A DNA stretch of 39,428 nucleotides from an uncultured Collinsella sp. (GCA_900548495.1 URKT01000007.1:1-39428); one strand, 5' to 3'. Positions 23,502 through 31,468 are shown, counted from the stretch's first letter. Numbers and translations are program-made. The notes: generated by a model not told the origin, from the letters alone.

Positions 23502-24361
23502 TATTTCAGGACCCAGTTGTCGAAGGAAAGACCGTAATCTGCATACTTGTCGCACAGGTCCTGAACCGTGCCGTCCTCATAGAGTGCCTTGAGCGACTCG
23601 GTCACGGCGTCGGCCGACTTGGTGTCGCCCTTCTTAAAGCCGACGGCGTAGTGCTCGCTGGACAGCGGCTCATCAAGCTGCGTATAAGCATCGGGCTTGG
23701 CGGCAAGCTGATACTGGGCAATCGAAAGGTCGCAAGCCACGGCATCGACCGCGCCGCTCTCGAGCTGCATAAACGCCGTGTTGTACTCACCGATGGTGTC
23801 GAGCGTGGCAAACGTCGCCGCCAGATCCTTCTGGTCACCCTCAAGCACATCCTGCGCAGCGGAATCGGTCTGGGTAATCACGGTCTTGCCGGCAAGATCG
23901 TCCCAGCTCTTGATGCCTGCATCCTTCTTTACCACCAGCACCTGCTCGTTGAGCATGTACGGCTCGGAGAACGTGTAGTCGTCCTCGCGGCCCTCCATGG
24001 TAAAGCCGTTCCAGATGCAGTTGATGGCGCCGGAGTTGAGCAGCGTGTCCTTGGCATCCCAATCGATGGCCTCGTAATCGACTTCCCAGCCCTGCTTATC
24101 GGCAACGGCCTTGGCAAGGTCGAGGTCAAAGCCCGTGTACTCACCGTCATCGCCCACAAAGCCGTACGGAGGATAGGACTTATCAAAGCCCACCACGAGC
24201 TTCTTGGACTCCGCAGCGCCCTTCACATCCTTGGCTGCGGCAAAACCGGCAGCAGAGCCCTTATCGGCACCGCCGCCACAACCAACCAGGCCAAGGCCTA
24301 GAACCGTGGCGAGCGAGCCGGCTAGACCAACAAACTGACGACGAGACATATCGGTGTTCAT
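23501..24361 (-). CDS. Amino-acid ABC importer binding lipoprotein
   Basis: This is a 286-residue periplasmic-binding-protein family 3 (SBP_bac_3) lipoprotein, first gene of the operon. The N-terminus MNTDMSRRQFVGLAGSLATVLGLGLVGCGG combines a twin-arginine-like motif (SRRQFV) with a lipobox (LVGC), so export through Tat and lipid anchoring at the cysteine are likely. The mature part has the family pattern LVVGFDKSYPPYGFVGDDGEYTGFDLDLAKAVAD, INCIWNGFTMEGRED, and DDLAGKTVITQTDSAAQDVL. The ATG follows AAGGGGGAA. The ligand is probably a polar amino acid or cystine-like compound; the sequence does not decide. A promoter and operator candidate lie immediately upstream. Confidence 0.94.
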   Translation of the reverse strand: MNTDMSRRQFVGLAGSLATVLGLGLVGCGGGADKGSAAGFAAAKDVKGAAESKKLVVGFDKSYPPYGFVGDDGEYTGFDLDLAKAVADKQGWEVDYEAIDWDAKDTLLNSGAINCIWNGFTMEGREDDYTFSEPYMLNEQVLVVKKDAGIKSWDDLAGKTVITQTDSAAQDVLEGDQKDLAATFATLDTIGEYNTAFMQLESGAVDAVACDLSIAQYQLAAKPDAYTQLDEPLSSEHYAVGFKKGDTKSADAVTESLKALYEDGTVQDLCDKYADYGLSFDNWVLK

Positions 24362-24380
24362 GGTATTCCCCCTTGATGGC

Positions 24381-24398
24381 ACTTTAGTTAAGTAAAGT
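24381..24398. promoter_or_regulatory. Palindromic operator of amino-acid ABC operon
   Basis: The minus strand reads ACTTTACTTAACTAAAGT, a near-perfect palindrome. It lies downstream of the promoter, about +13 to +30 from the predicted start of transcription and 20 nt before the ATG, which fits a repressor roadblock. The ilvE upstream region carries the same motif (15 of 18 positions). Confidence 0.6.
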
Positions 24399-24417
24399 GA
24401 GTCGTGTAACGTCCAGA

Positions 24418-24446
24418 ATCATACACTCTACCTTGATAAAGTACAA
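24418..24446 (-). promoter_or_regulatory. Promoter of amino-acid ABC operon
   Basis: On the minus strand TTGTAC (24441-24446) and TATGAT (24418-24423) are exactly 17 bp apart, with TG next to the -10. This is the best sigma-70-type promoter in the window. Confidence 0.7.
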
Positions 24447-24490
24447 GGGAGAGGTTGCCCGGCGTGGGCGGGGAGCGGCGCGTAATTAAG

Positions 24491-24613
24491 TTTCCTGCTC
24501 TACAGTCCTGCGCAAGACGGAAAGCACGCATGGAGCACTAGGTTGGAGCACCCGGCTGAGTGGCGCCCGGCGCGGAGTTTAATTTGCTGCTCTACAGTCC
24601 TGCTCACGACGGA
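24491..24613 (+). repeat. 31-nt direct repeat (two copies)
   Basis: Segments 24491-24521 and 24583-24613 match at 28 of 31 positions, sharing CTGCTCTACAGTCCTGC and GACGGA. The second copy lies partly inside the large inverted repeat, so the first is probably a truncated relative of that element. Confidence 0.7.
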
Positions 24614-24689
24614 GGCCACATTAAGTGGCCTCCTGTTCGTGCGGAACTCGCGACAAATTAAACTCCGCGCCGGGCGCCACTCAGCCGGG
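24551..24689. repeat. Large palindromic element, perfect 36-bp arms
   Basis: Positions 24551-24586 and 24654-24689 are perfect 36-bp inverted repeats (ending TTTAATTTG/CAAATTAAA). Between them a second perfect stem GGAGGCCAC/GTGGCCTCC (24611-24619 with 24625-24633), flanked by CACGA/TCGTG, forms the tip. GAGCAC/GTGCTC outside the arms may extend the pairing. There is no ORF inside. The layout fits a non-autonomous palindromic element or cruciform. Confidence 0.8.
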
Positions 24690-24749
24690 AGACAACGTGC
24701 TCGAAACCTTAAATAGCCTCCTCTCCAAACGGGCACGTTGAATGCACGG

Positions 24750-24755
24750 TACAAT
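24750..24755 (+). promoter_or_regulatory. Candidate -10 box for rumA-like gene
   Basis: TACAAT lies 40 nt upstream of the ATG. No -35 consensus is at 17 bp. Confidence 0.4.
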
Positions 24756-24795
24756 TGCTTCGGACTTTTCTTTTATTTAATAGTGGGGTTAATTC

Positions 24796-26244
24796 ATGGC
24801 AGAATCTCGTGCGGAGCGTAAGGCTCGTCGTGCTTTGATCGAGGCGGCTGAGGGGTCAGAGGAGAAAAAATCTTCTAAGAAATCCAAGTCGTCTCAGGAC
24901 GCGAAGGGTAAGTCGGCCAAGGGCAAGGCTAAGGCCAAGCGTCCCGGCTCTCGTCGGAACGAGGATAAGGCATCTCAGACTCGTTCCAAGCGCTCGCATA
25001 AAGATCAGGTTTCGTCTGCGCGTAAAGCTGTGGACCCCAAGTCTCCTTGTTCGATCATGAAAGCTTGCGGTGGGTGCACGGCGCTCAATCGTCCTTATAA
25101 AAAGCAGTTGGCGGCTAAGCAGGCTGCTATGGAGGAGCTGTTTGCCGAGCTTTGTGAGCGCGAGAGCATTGCTGTCGATCCTATTCGCGGTATGGGCGTC
25201 ACCCTTGGCGACCCGGGTAAATATCCTGCGCCGCGTGGCTTTCGTCATAAGGCTGCCACTCCCTTTGCTCCCGGTAAGGAGGGCGCTGTCCGTTGCGGTT
25301 TCTTTGAGCGCGGCACGCACAAGATCGTTGCCGTACCCGAATGCCCCGTCGAGGCACCGGGCGCCCGTCAGATTCTCAACGGCATCGCACGCGAAGCTGA
25401 GCGGCTGCATATTCCCGCCTTTAATGAGGACAAGCATCTTGGTTTGCTTCGCTATGCCGTCGTCCGCTGCGGTTGGCGTACCGACCAGGTCATGGTCACG
25501 CTCGTGACCGCTCAGCGCGACTTGCCGCATGCGCAGGAGTTCTTTGAGGCTGTCGCCGCACTCAATCCGCACATCGTCACCGTCGCCCAAAACATCAACG
25601 GACGTCCCGGCAACGCCATCCTCGGCGAGGAAACCCGCATTGTATATGGCGCCGAGTGCATGCGCGACCAGCTGCTCGGCTGCGAGTTCGATATCTCCCC
25701 CACCGCGTTCTACCAGACCAACCCGCAGCAGACCGAGCTGCTCTATCAGCTCGCGATTGACGGCATGGACCTGCAGCAGGGCGACGTACTCATGGATGCC
25801 TATTGCGGTAGTGGAACTATCGGCCTGTGCGCAGCCAAAGCCGCCCAGGACAAGGGCGTCGGTATTATGCTGCTTGGCGTGGAGCGCAACCACGCCGGCA
25901 TTGCCGACGCACGTCGTAATGCCGAGCTCAACGGCCTCACCCGCAGCGCTTGGTTTATGGCCGACGATGCCACCGACTACATCCTAGATGCCGCCGACAA
26001 CAACGAGCGGGTCGATGTCCTTTCCATCGATCCGCCGCGCGCCGGCTCCACGCCCGAGTTCCTCGAAGCTGCCTGCGCGCTTAAGCCGCGCCGCATCACC
26101 TATATCAGCTGCAACCCCGTGACTCAAGAGCGCGACCTGCATCAGCTCCTCGACGAAGGCTATCGCCTGCTCAAGATCACGCCCGTCGACATGTTCCCTC
26201 ACACAGACCACACCGAAACCGTAGCGGTCCTCGAACGCCGCTAA
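24796..26244 (+). CDS. RumA/RlmD-type RNA m5U methyltransferase
   Basis: This is a 482-residue SAM-dependent uracil-C5 methyltransferase of the TrmA/RumA family, which modifies 23S rRNA or tRNA. The first ~80 residues are a Lys/Ser/Arg-rich tail (KKSSKKSKSSQDAKGKSAKGKAKAKRPG), likely an RNA-binding extension. Then come the iron-sulfur cysteines CSIMKACGGC with a later Cys in PECPV, a SAM-binding DAYCGSGTIGL, and IDPPRAGSTPEF, with the catalytic ISCNPVTQERDL near the end and the proton-abstracting Glu in HTETVAVLERR. The TRAM domain is not obvious. GGGG precedes the ATG. Codons in the first third favour T-ending forms (CGT, GCT, TCT), shifting to C-ending later. Confidence 0.9.
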   Translation: MAESRAERKARRALIEAAEGSEEKKSSKKSKSSQDAKGKSAKGKAKAKRPGSRRNEDKASQTRSKRSHKDQVSSARKAVDPKSPCSIMKACGGCTALNRPYKKQLAAKQAAMEELFAELCERESIAVDPIRGMGVTLGDPGKYPAPRGFRHKAATPFAPGKEGAVRCGFFERGTHKIVAVPECPVEAPGARQILNGIAREAERLHIPAFNEDKHLGLLRYAVVRCGWRTDQVMVTLVTAQRDLPHAQEFFEAVAALNPHIVTVAQNINGRPGNAILGEETRIVYGAECMRDQLLGCEFDISPTAFYQTNPQQTELLYQLAIDGMDLQQGDVLMDAYCGSGTIGLCAAKAAQDKGVGIMLLGVERNHAGIADARRNAELNGLTRSAWFMADDATDYILDAADNNERVDVLSIDPPRAGSTPEFLEAACALKPRRITYISCNPVTQERDLHQLLDEGYRLLKITPVDMFPHTDHTETVAVLERR

Positions 26245-26270
26245 CCAACCTCAGTAGATTTTTGGGACAA

Positions 26271-26303
26271 GAAAGGGGGCGACCCGCCCGGGCCGCCCCC
26301 TTC
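26271..26303. terminator. Bidirectional terminator, rumA-like / PHP genes
   Basis: AAGGGGGCG and CGCCCCCTT flank a CCCGGG-containing loop, forming a very stable stem between the two convergent genes. The minus side is followed by CTTTCTTG. Just before it, TTTTTGGGACAAG may be a fragment of the GGGACA palindromes. Confidence 0.7.
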
Positions 26304-26322
26304 GCTTGGTTTATAAACTCCG

Positions 26323-27144
26323 CTACATCCCATTGCGCAGATCGCACACGCCGGCTGCCGCCATCTCGCGCAGCAGCGTCTCGCGGTCGCGCGTCACGAT
26401 CAAATCCAGCGGGAAGTGAATCTCGTCGAGCATCTTGCGCGCGTGATCGAGCTTGCCAATGGCCATGCCAATGTGGGCATCGGTCGACACGCCAATGCCC
26501 ACGCCCAGCTCGGCGCAGCGCTCGGCAATCTTGCGGCATACGGCCCAATGCTCAGTGTCCACACCGTGTTCAAGACTATGGTTGTTGATCTCGATAATCT
26601 TGTGCTTGGCCTTAGCTGCCAACAGCACCTCGTCGATATCGAACGGCACACCCGAACGCCCCGTGTGACCCAGCATGAACACCTTGGGGTGCTCCAGGGC
26701 ATTGATATACATCTCGGTCGTCTGGGCCAGCGTCGCGCCCTCAGCAATCTGCGGATTATGCACGCTTGCAACCAAATAATCCAAATTACGCGTAACCAAA
26801 TCGAACAGCGAATGCTGACGGCTGTACGAATCGCCGGCAATATCGAGCGTGACAGGAGTGTCCTCGCCAAACAGGCTTCCGTCCAGCGAAACGATATCGG
26901 CCTCGGCACCACGCAGCACCAGCACGCCGCTCCAAATGCGCGGCCAGATATCCTGGTTGATAAAGAACTGGTAACTGCGCAGGTCATTGGGGCAAGCCGT
27001 AACCATAGAGCTCAAATGGTCGGCAGATCCGAGCACCTGCAGACCACGCTCTGCCGCCCAGTACACATTCTCCTCAATGGTCGAATATGCATGCGCAGAG
27101 AACATCGTATGGGTATGAATGTCACAAGAAAGCAGGTAGGGCAT
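26323..27144 (-). CDS. PHP-domain phosphoesterase (YcdX-like)
   Basis: This 273-residue metal-dependent phosphatase belongs to the PHP family. The trinuclear metal ligands are visible in order: DIHTHT (residues 8-13), GSADHLSS, the Glu in GAEADI, ASVHNP, GHTGR and STDAHIGMA. AAGGAG precedes the ATG. YcdX relatives hydrolyse small phosphomonoesters; others are histidinol phosphatases, but the compact length and motif spacing favour the YcdX-type. It follows the aminotransferase gene on the same strand with a 165-bp gap holding an 8-bp hairpin, so co-transcription is possible but not assured. The substrate is unknown. Confidence 0.88.
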   Translation of the reverse strand: MPYLLSCDIHTHTMFSAHAYSTIEENVYWAAERGLQVLGSADHLSSMVTACPNDLRSYQFFINQDIWPRIWSGVLVLRGAEADIVSLDGSLFGEDTPVTLDIAGDSYSRQHSLFDLVTRNLDYLVASVHNPQIAEGATLAQTTEMYINALEHPKVFMLGHTGRSGVPFDIDEVLLAAKAKHKIIEINNHSLEHGVDTEHWAVCRKIAERCAELGVGIGVSTDAHIGMAIGKLDHARKMLDEIHFPLDLIVTRDRETLLREMAAAGVCDLRNGM

Positions 27145-27245
27145 CAGGTCTCCTTATCTGGCACGGCCGTCGCTTATATTCATTGTACGCATAGCCTTCG
27201 ATAGTCGTAAAACCACTCCATCCCAAAGACACAACGTCCATGACA

Positions 27246-27276
27246 ACGGGGTCCGGCTTAACACCAAACCCCGTTT
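27246..27276. terminator. AACGGGGT/ACCCCGTT hairpin
   Basis: Perfect 8-bp arms around a 15-nt loop lie about 35 nt past the aminotransferase stop on the minus strand. No T run follows, so termination may be partial. Confidence 0.4.
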
Positions 27277-27309
27277 CACGTAAAACATTGTAGGCAGAGC
27301 GCTTTACTT

Positions 27310-28494
27310 TTAACGATACTCGTCCGCCAACTGTTTCCAAGCGGGTAGCGAATTGACAATCGTTTCGTAGCTCACGCAATAGCCCAGGCGGAACCAACCC
27401 GGCATACCAAAGCTGTCCGAGGGAACCGCAAGCAACTCATACTTCTTTGCGCGCTCGCAAAACGCATTCGCATCGGGCTCGAGTGCCTTCACCCACAGGT
27501 AGAAAGCACCGTCCGGCTCAACATAGGTGTAGCCATACTCCGCTAGTGCGTCGGTAAGCGCGGTGCGGTTGCGTGCATAGGCCTCAACGTCACTCGGCTC
27601 ATCGATGCAGTCGATAATTACGCGCTGGAAGAGTGCCGGTGCGCATACAAAACCCAGCGTACGGGCAGCACCCGCAACAGCCGGCATCAGACGGGCGGCC
27701 TGCGGATTGGTGTTGGGAACCAAGATCCACCCCACGCGCTCACCCGGCAGCGACAGCGACTTGGAATACGAGTAGCACACGATGGTGTGCTCGTAAATCG
27801 AGGGCACCCAAGGCACCTCGGCACCGTACACGATTTCGCGGTACGGCTCATCCGAGATGAGCATAATCGGATTCTCGGGATCGCGCTGAGCGTTGGCCTC
27901 GCGCAGAACGTTGGCCAGTCGCGTCAGCGTGTCGCATGTATATACGGCACCGGTCGGATTGTTGGGAGAGTCGATGATGACGGCCGCCGTCTTATCGCTG
28001 ATCGCCTTGAGCACGTTGTCCACGCTCAGCTGGAACGTATCTTCATCGGCGAGCGCCTCAACACACGTACAGCCGGCCTTCTCAATCCAAACGCGATACT
28101 CCGGAAAGTACGGGGCGATAACGATGACCTCGTCACCCGGATTGGTAACGGCGTTGAGCGTGCAGGTGAGCGAGGCCGCCGCACCCACGGTCATAAAGAC
28201 GTCTTTGCCCTCATAGCTCGTGCCAAAGCGGCGGTTGAGCGACTCGGCCACGGCGGCACGACACTGCGGCAAGCCCGGTGCGGGCGTATAGCCATGCAGC
28301 TGGTCGCTCGGCAGCTCCAAAGCCTTCTTAATGGACTCCGCCACGGCAGCAGGCGCCGGAACACTCGGGTTGCCCAGCGAGAAATCGAACACGTTTTCCG
28401 CACCGATCTGTGCCTTGCGCTCAAGACCGTAGCTAAAGATCTCACGGATGATGGAGCTTTCCGCGCCGCGAGCATACATAGTTTCGTTGATCAT
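27310..28494 (-). CDS. Class I/II PLP-dependent aminotransferase
   Basis: This 394-residue fold-type I aminotransferase resembles aspartate aminotransferase-like enzymes. The start MINETMYARGAESSI follows AAGGGGAAC. Landmarks are FSLGNPSVPAP (substrate loop), GYTPAPGLPQCRAAVAE, SPNNPTGAVY (PLP-pyridine contacts), ISDEPYREIVY, the PLP lysine in SYSKSLSLPGERVGW, and the C-terminal arginine in WFRLGYCVS. The PNNPTG and SKSLSLPGERVG pattern is shared with MalY/aspartate-type and N-succinyl-DAP-type groups; the specific substrate is open. It sits upstream of the PHP gene and is separated from ftsH by a perfect palindrome and the ftsH terminator. Confidence 0.9.
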   Translation of the reverse strand: MINETMYARGAESSIIREIFSYGLERKAQIGAENVFDFSLGNPSVPAPAAVAESIKKALELPSDQLHGYTPAPGLPQCRAAVAESLNRRFGTSYEGKDVFMTVGAAASLTCTLNAVTNPGDEVIVIAPYFPEYRVWIEKAGCTCVEALADEDTFQLSVDNVLKAISDKTAAVIIDSPNNPTGAVYTCDTLTRLANVLREANAQRDPENPIMLISDEPYREIVYGAEVPWVPSIYEHTIVCYSYSKSLSLPGERVGWILVPNTNPQAARLMPAVAGAARTLGFVCAPALFQRVIIDCIDEPSDVEAYARNRTALTDALAEYGYTYVEPDGAFYLWVKALEPDANAFCERAKKYELLAVPSDSFGMPGWFRLGYCVSYETIVNSLPAWKQLADEYR

Positions 28495-28558
28495 CTGTTC
28501 CCCTTTCGCATAGGCGCTATTGTACGCTTTAGCCGAGCAAAGTGCCGCAGCAATGTTA

Positions 28559-28610
28559 ATTGGGGACAGACTTAAATGCGTGAAAACGCTCATTTAAGTC
28601 TGTCCCCAAT
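28559..28610. repeat. Perfect 20-bp inverted repeat with GGGGACAG core
   Basis: ATTGGGGACAGACTTAAATG (28559-28578) is perfectly complementary to 28591-28610, with a 12-nt loop that itself has CG/CG pairing. It lies upstream of the aminotransferase, between it and the ftsH terminator. The GGGGACAG core relates it to the other GGGACAG palindromes here. The perfect arms suggest recent arrival or maintenance. Confidence 0.8.
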
Positions 28611-28635
28611 CAACAGACGGCCCCATATCGCTCAA

Positions 28636-28676
28636 AAGAAAAAGCCTCCACAAGTTTCCCCGCGGAGGCTTTTGTT
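28636..28676 (-). terminator. Terminator of tilS-hpt-ftsH cluster
   Basis: AAAAGCCTCC and GGAGGCTTTT arms flank a loop containing CCCCGCG. On the minus strand the stem ends in a T-rich tract just past the ftsH stop. Confidence 0.85.
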
Positions 28677-28683
28677 ACAAGGA

Positions 28684-30822
28684 CTATTTGTCGGCGTCGG
28701 TGTCGGCACCGGCATTGACGGCATGGTCATCGTCAGCACCATCGGATGCGGCTTCGGCATCCTCCTGCATGGCCGCCTGCGCAAAGGCCGCGGCATCAGC
28801 CGCCAGCTCCTCCTCGCTCATACGAGGCGCGCGCTTCTTGGTCGGCATGCCGGCCGCCTTGGCATTGCGCTCCTCCTTGGCCGCCAGGATATCGTCCTCG
28901 CGCTCAAGGTAGGCCTCCCACTCGTTGTCGAGCAGGGCGTTCACGGCGTCGCCTTCGACGGTCTCGCGCTCAAGCAGCACCTTCGCCATCAGATCGAGCT
29001 GATCGCGACGGGCGTCCAGGATCTCGACCGCACGACGATGGGCCTCACGCATAATGCGCTGAACCTCGATATCGATGCGGCGCGCCGTCTCCTCGGAGTA
29101 ATCCTGGTGATCGGCGTAATCGCGACCAAGGAACACCTGATGTTGCGCCTCGCCAAACACTTGCGTGCCCAGCTCCTCGCTCATGCCCAGGCGCGTGACC
29201 ATCTCGCGCGCCATCTTGGTCGCGCGCTCCAGGTCGTTGCTCGCGCCCGACGTGATGTCGTCGCACATGAGTTCCTCGGCAACGCGACCGCCCAAGAACA
29301 CGGCGAGCTCGTCGAGCATCTCATTCTTGGTCTTGAGGAAGTGGTCCTCCTGCGGAAGCTGCAGCGTGTAGCCCAGCGCCTGGCCGCGGCTGACGATCGA
29401 GATCTTGTGAACCGGATCGGAATGCTCCAGGATGTGACCCACCAGGGCGTGACCGCTCTCGTGGTAGGCGATCGTGGTGCGCTCGGCCTCGGTCATCACG
29501 CGACCCTTGCGCTGCGGACCGGCAATCACGCGTTCCATCGATTCCTCGACCTCGTCCATCGAGATCACGGAACGATGACGGCGGGCGGCCAGCAGCGCAG
29601 ACTCGTTGAGCAGGTTCGCCAAATCGGCACCAGTAAAGCCAACGGTCATCTGGGCGAGCTTCTCAAACTTAACGTCCTCGTCCATCGGCTTGTTCTCGGC
29701 ATGCACGCGCAAGATCTGCTCGCGGCCCTTCACATCCGGACGGTCGACCGTAACCTGACGGTCAAAACGGCCGGGACGCAGCAATGCCGGATCCAGGATG
29801 TCAGGACGGTTGGTCGCAGCGATCAGGATGACCGACTCGCTTTCCTCAAAGCCGTCCATCTCGACCAGCAGCTGGTTGAGCGTCTGCTCGCGCTCGTCGT
29901 GACCGCCGCCCAAGCCAGCTCCGCGCTGACGTCCCACGGCATCGATCTCATCGATGAAGATGATCGACGGGGCCTGGGACTTGGCCTCCTTAAAGAGGTC
30001 ACGCACACGGCTGGCGCCGACACCTACGAACATCTCGACAAAGTCGGAACCCGAGATGCTAAAGAACGGCACGCCCGCCTCGCCGGCAACGGCCTTGGCC
30101 AGCAGCGTTTTACCGGTGCCCGGAGGGCCAACCAGCAACACGCCACGTGGGATCTTGGCGCCCAGCTTGCGATAGCGATCCGGATCGCTCAAAAAGTCAC
30201 GGATCTCCTCGAGCTCCTCGACTGCCTCGTCCACTCCGGCAACGTCTTCAAACTTGACCTTGGGGCGTGTGGCCTCGTTGGTCTTGGCGTTGGTCTTGCC
30301 AAACTGCATGTTCCTGTTGTTGGCGCCCATCATCTGGCGCATAAAGTAGAACATGATGGCGATAAGGGCGATCGTCGGAAGCACACTCATCGCCAAGTCG
30401 CCCCAAAAATCGGGATCGTTGGTGTTGACGATGTACTTGGTATCGGGGTGCTCCGCCATGAGCTCGGCAAGCGAATCGGAGCCGACATAGGTCGAAGAGA
30501 AGCTCTTGAGCTCGCTCGTATCGCCCTTGTCCTTTTTTGTCTTCCAGTAATGACCCGTCACGCTTCCGTCTTGAACCGTATAGGTCAGATCTTCGACGCG
30601 ATCCTGCTTGATGGCGCTGACCATCTCGCTCGTCGCGAGCTTAACGGTATTGCTGGAGCTGGCAAAGCCGGAACCCATATTAAAGAAGGCATAGCCCAGA
30701 AGCGCGCAAGCCAAAAGAAAATACAGCCAGCCCGTACGCGTGGGCTTCTTGCCTCCGGGCATCCCCGGGATCTTTGGGTCCCGGGGAGTCTGGGAATTGT
30801 TGTCGTTACGGTCGTCGGGCAT
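28684..30822 (-). CDS. ftsH: ATP-dependent zinc metalloprotease FtsH
   Basis: FtsH is the membrane-anchored AAA+ protease that removes misfolded and regulated membrane proteins. The 712-residue product has a Pro/Gly-rich cytoplasmic N-tail, TM1 near residues 32-50, a ~90-residue outer domain, TM2 near 144-162, Walker A GPPGTGKT near 231, Walker B IIFIDEIDAVGRQRG, the second region of homology ATNRPDILDPALLRPGRFDR, and the zinc site HESGH near 453 with the third ligand in SGASNDLERAT. The C-tail is acidic and Ala-rich (EEELAADAAAFAQAAMQEDAE), longer than in E. coli. Its ATG follows the hpt stop by one base, with the ribosome site inside hpt. The order tilS-hpt-ftsH is a conserved cluster. Confidence 0.97.
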   Translation of the reverse strand: MPDDRNDNNSQTPRDPKIPGMPGGKKPTRTGWLYFLLACALLGYAFFNMGSGFASSSNTVKLATSEMVSAIKQDRVEDLTYTVQDGSVTGHYWKTKKDKGDTSELKSFSSTYVGSDSLAELMAEHPDTKYIVNTNDPDFWGDLAMSVLPTIALIAIMFYFMRQMMGANNRNMQFGKTNAKTNEATRPKVKFEDVAGVDEAVEELEEIRDFLSDPDRYRKLGAKIPRGVLLVGPPGTGKTLLAKAVAGEAGVPFFSISGSDFVEMFVGVGASRVRDLFKEAKSQAPSIIFIDEIDAVGRQRGAGLGGGHDEREQTLNQLLVEMDGFEESESVILIAATNRPDILDPALLRPGRFDRQVTVDRPDVKGREQILRVHAENKPMDEDVKFEKLAQMTVGFTGADLANLLNESALLAARRHRSVISMDEVEESMERVIAGPQRKGRVMTEAERTTIAYHESGHALVGHILEHSDPVHKISIVSRGQALGYTLQLPQEDHFLKTKNEMLDELAVFLGGRVAEELMCDDITSGASNDLERATKMAREMVTRLGMSEELGTQVFGEAQHQVFLGRDYADHQDYSEETARRIDIEVQRIMREAHRRAVEILDARRDQLDLMAKVLLERETVEGDAVNALLDNEWEAYLEREDDILAAKEERNAKAAGMPTKKRAPRMSEEELAADAAAFAQAAMQEDAEAASDGADDDHAVNAGADTDADK

Positions 30823-30823
30823 C

Positions 30824-31372
30824 TTACGAATAAATCTCCGGTTTCAAAATGCCCAGATACGGAAGGTTGCGATAGCGCTCGGCATAGTCGAGGCCGTAGC
30901 CCACCACAAAGGCATCGGGGCAATGGGTTCCAACATACTTGGGCGTGATGGCCGAGACGCGGTCCTCAACGTCCTTCCACAGGAAGGCGGCGACCTCCAG
31001 AGAAGCGGGCTTGCGGCTCTCGAGGTTCTTCATCAGATACTTGAGCGTCAGGCCCGAGTCCAGAATGTCCTCGACGATCAGCACGTCGCGACCGCGGATG
31101 TCGATATCCAGGTCCTTAATGATACGCACGATACCCGAGGACTTCACACCGTCGCCGTAGCTCGAAACAGCCATGAAATCGATGTTGGTCGGCAGCTCGA
31201 TCTTACGCATCAGGTCGCCCATAAAGACCACGGCGCCGCGCAGGACCGCAATCAGCACCAGATCCTTACCCGCGTAGTCGCGCGTAATCTCCTCGCCCAG
31301 GCGAGAGACGATACCGTCGATATCCTCCTGCGTGAACAGAACCTTCTCGATATCCGGATGTTGAGAAGTCAT
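30824..31372 (-). CDS. hpt: Hypoxanthine phosphoribosyltransferase
   Basis: This 182-residue type I PRTase salvages hypoxanthine (and probably guanine) to IMP or GMP using PRPP. The PRPP loop VLIVEDILDSGLTLKYL is near residues 99-115, the pyrophosphate-binding loop is AVLRGAVVFMGDL, the base-contacting aromatic region is DAFVVGYGLDYAERYRNLP, and the flexible-loop serine-tyrosine pair is in VSSYGDGV. AAAGGGT precedes the ATG. It lies between tilS and ftsH, translationally coupled to ftsH (TAAGATG). Its own extended -10 lies in the tilS-hpt spacer, so hpt-ftsH can be made separately from tilS. Confidence 0.95.
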   Translation of the reverse strand: MTSQHPDIEKVLFTQEDIDGIVSRLGEEITRDYAGKDLVLIAVLRGAVVFMGDLMRKIELPTNIDFMAVSSYGDGVKSSGIVRIIKDLDIDIRGRDVLIVEDILDSGLTLKYLMKNLESRKPASLEVAAFLWKDVEDRVSAITPKYVGTHCPDAFVVGYGLDYAERYRNLPYLGILKPEIYS

Positions 31373-31428
31373 GACAACCCTTTCTTGTGCTTATCGCCCA
31401 CACACCGCCGTATGGACGCGAACTACAC

Positions 31429-31468
31429 ATTCTAGCAGCGCACGGGGTAAATTTACCAGCCCGTGCGC
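31429..31468 (-). promoter_or_regulatory. hpt-ftsH promoter with nested palindromes
   Basis: The minus strand has TGCTAGAAT (31429-31437), an extended -10, 57 nt upstream of hpt. The -35 position is covered by GGTAAATTTACC (31446-31457), a perfect 12-bp palindrome, itself enclosed by GCGCACGGG/CCCGTGCGC arms (31438-31446 and 31460-31468). The nested symmetry could be an operator and/or an attenuating hairpin after tilS. Confidence 0.5.

Larger units (their letters stand above)
24362..24795. other. 434-bp intergenic region with operator and large inverted repeat
   Basis: This spacer between divergent genes contains, in order, the operator and promoter of the amino-acid importer (24381-24446), a degenerate partial repeat (24491-24521), a 139-nt inverted-repeat element (24551-24689) and the rumA promoter region. 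An Arg-rich open frame here has no ribosome site and was not called. Confidence 0.7.

Noticed and set aside
24500..24754. Minus-strand 84-codon frame in the spacer before the methyltransferase
   Set aside because: It is produced by the large inverted repeat, has no ribosome site and a composition typical of noncoding GC-rich DNA.
27122..27397. Minus-strand frame across the aminotransferase/PHP gap whose lower half (KRSAYNVLRETGFGVKPD) looks protein-like
   Set aside because: It has no ribosome site, overlaps both neighbouring genes in other frames and includes an AACGGGGT hairpin; more likely chance in an AT-richer gap, though a remnant of a gene cannot be excluded.
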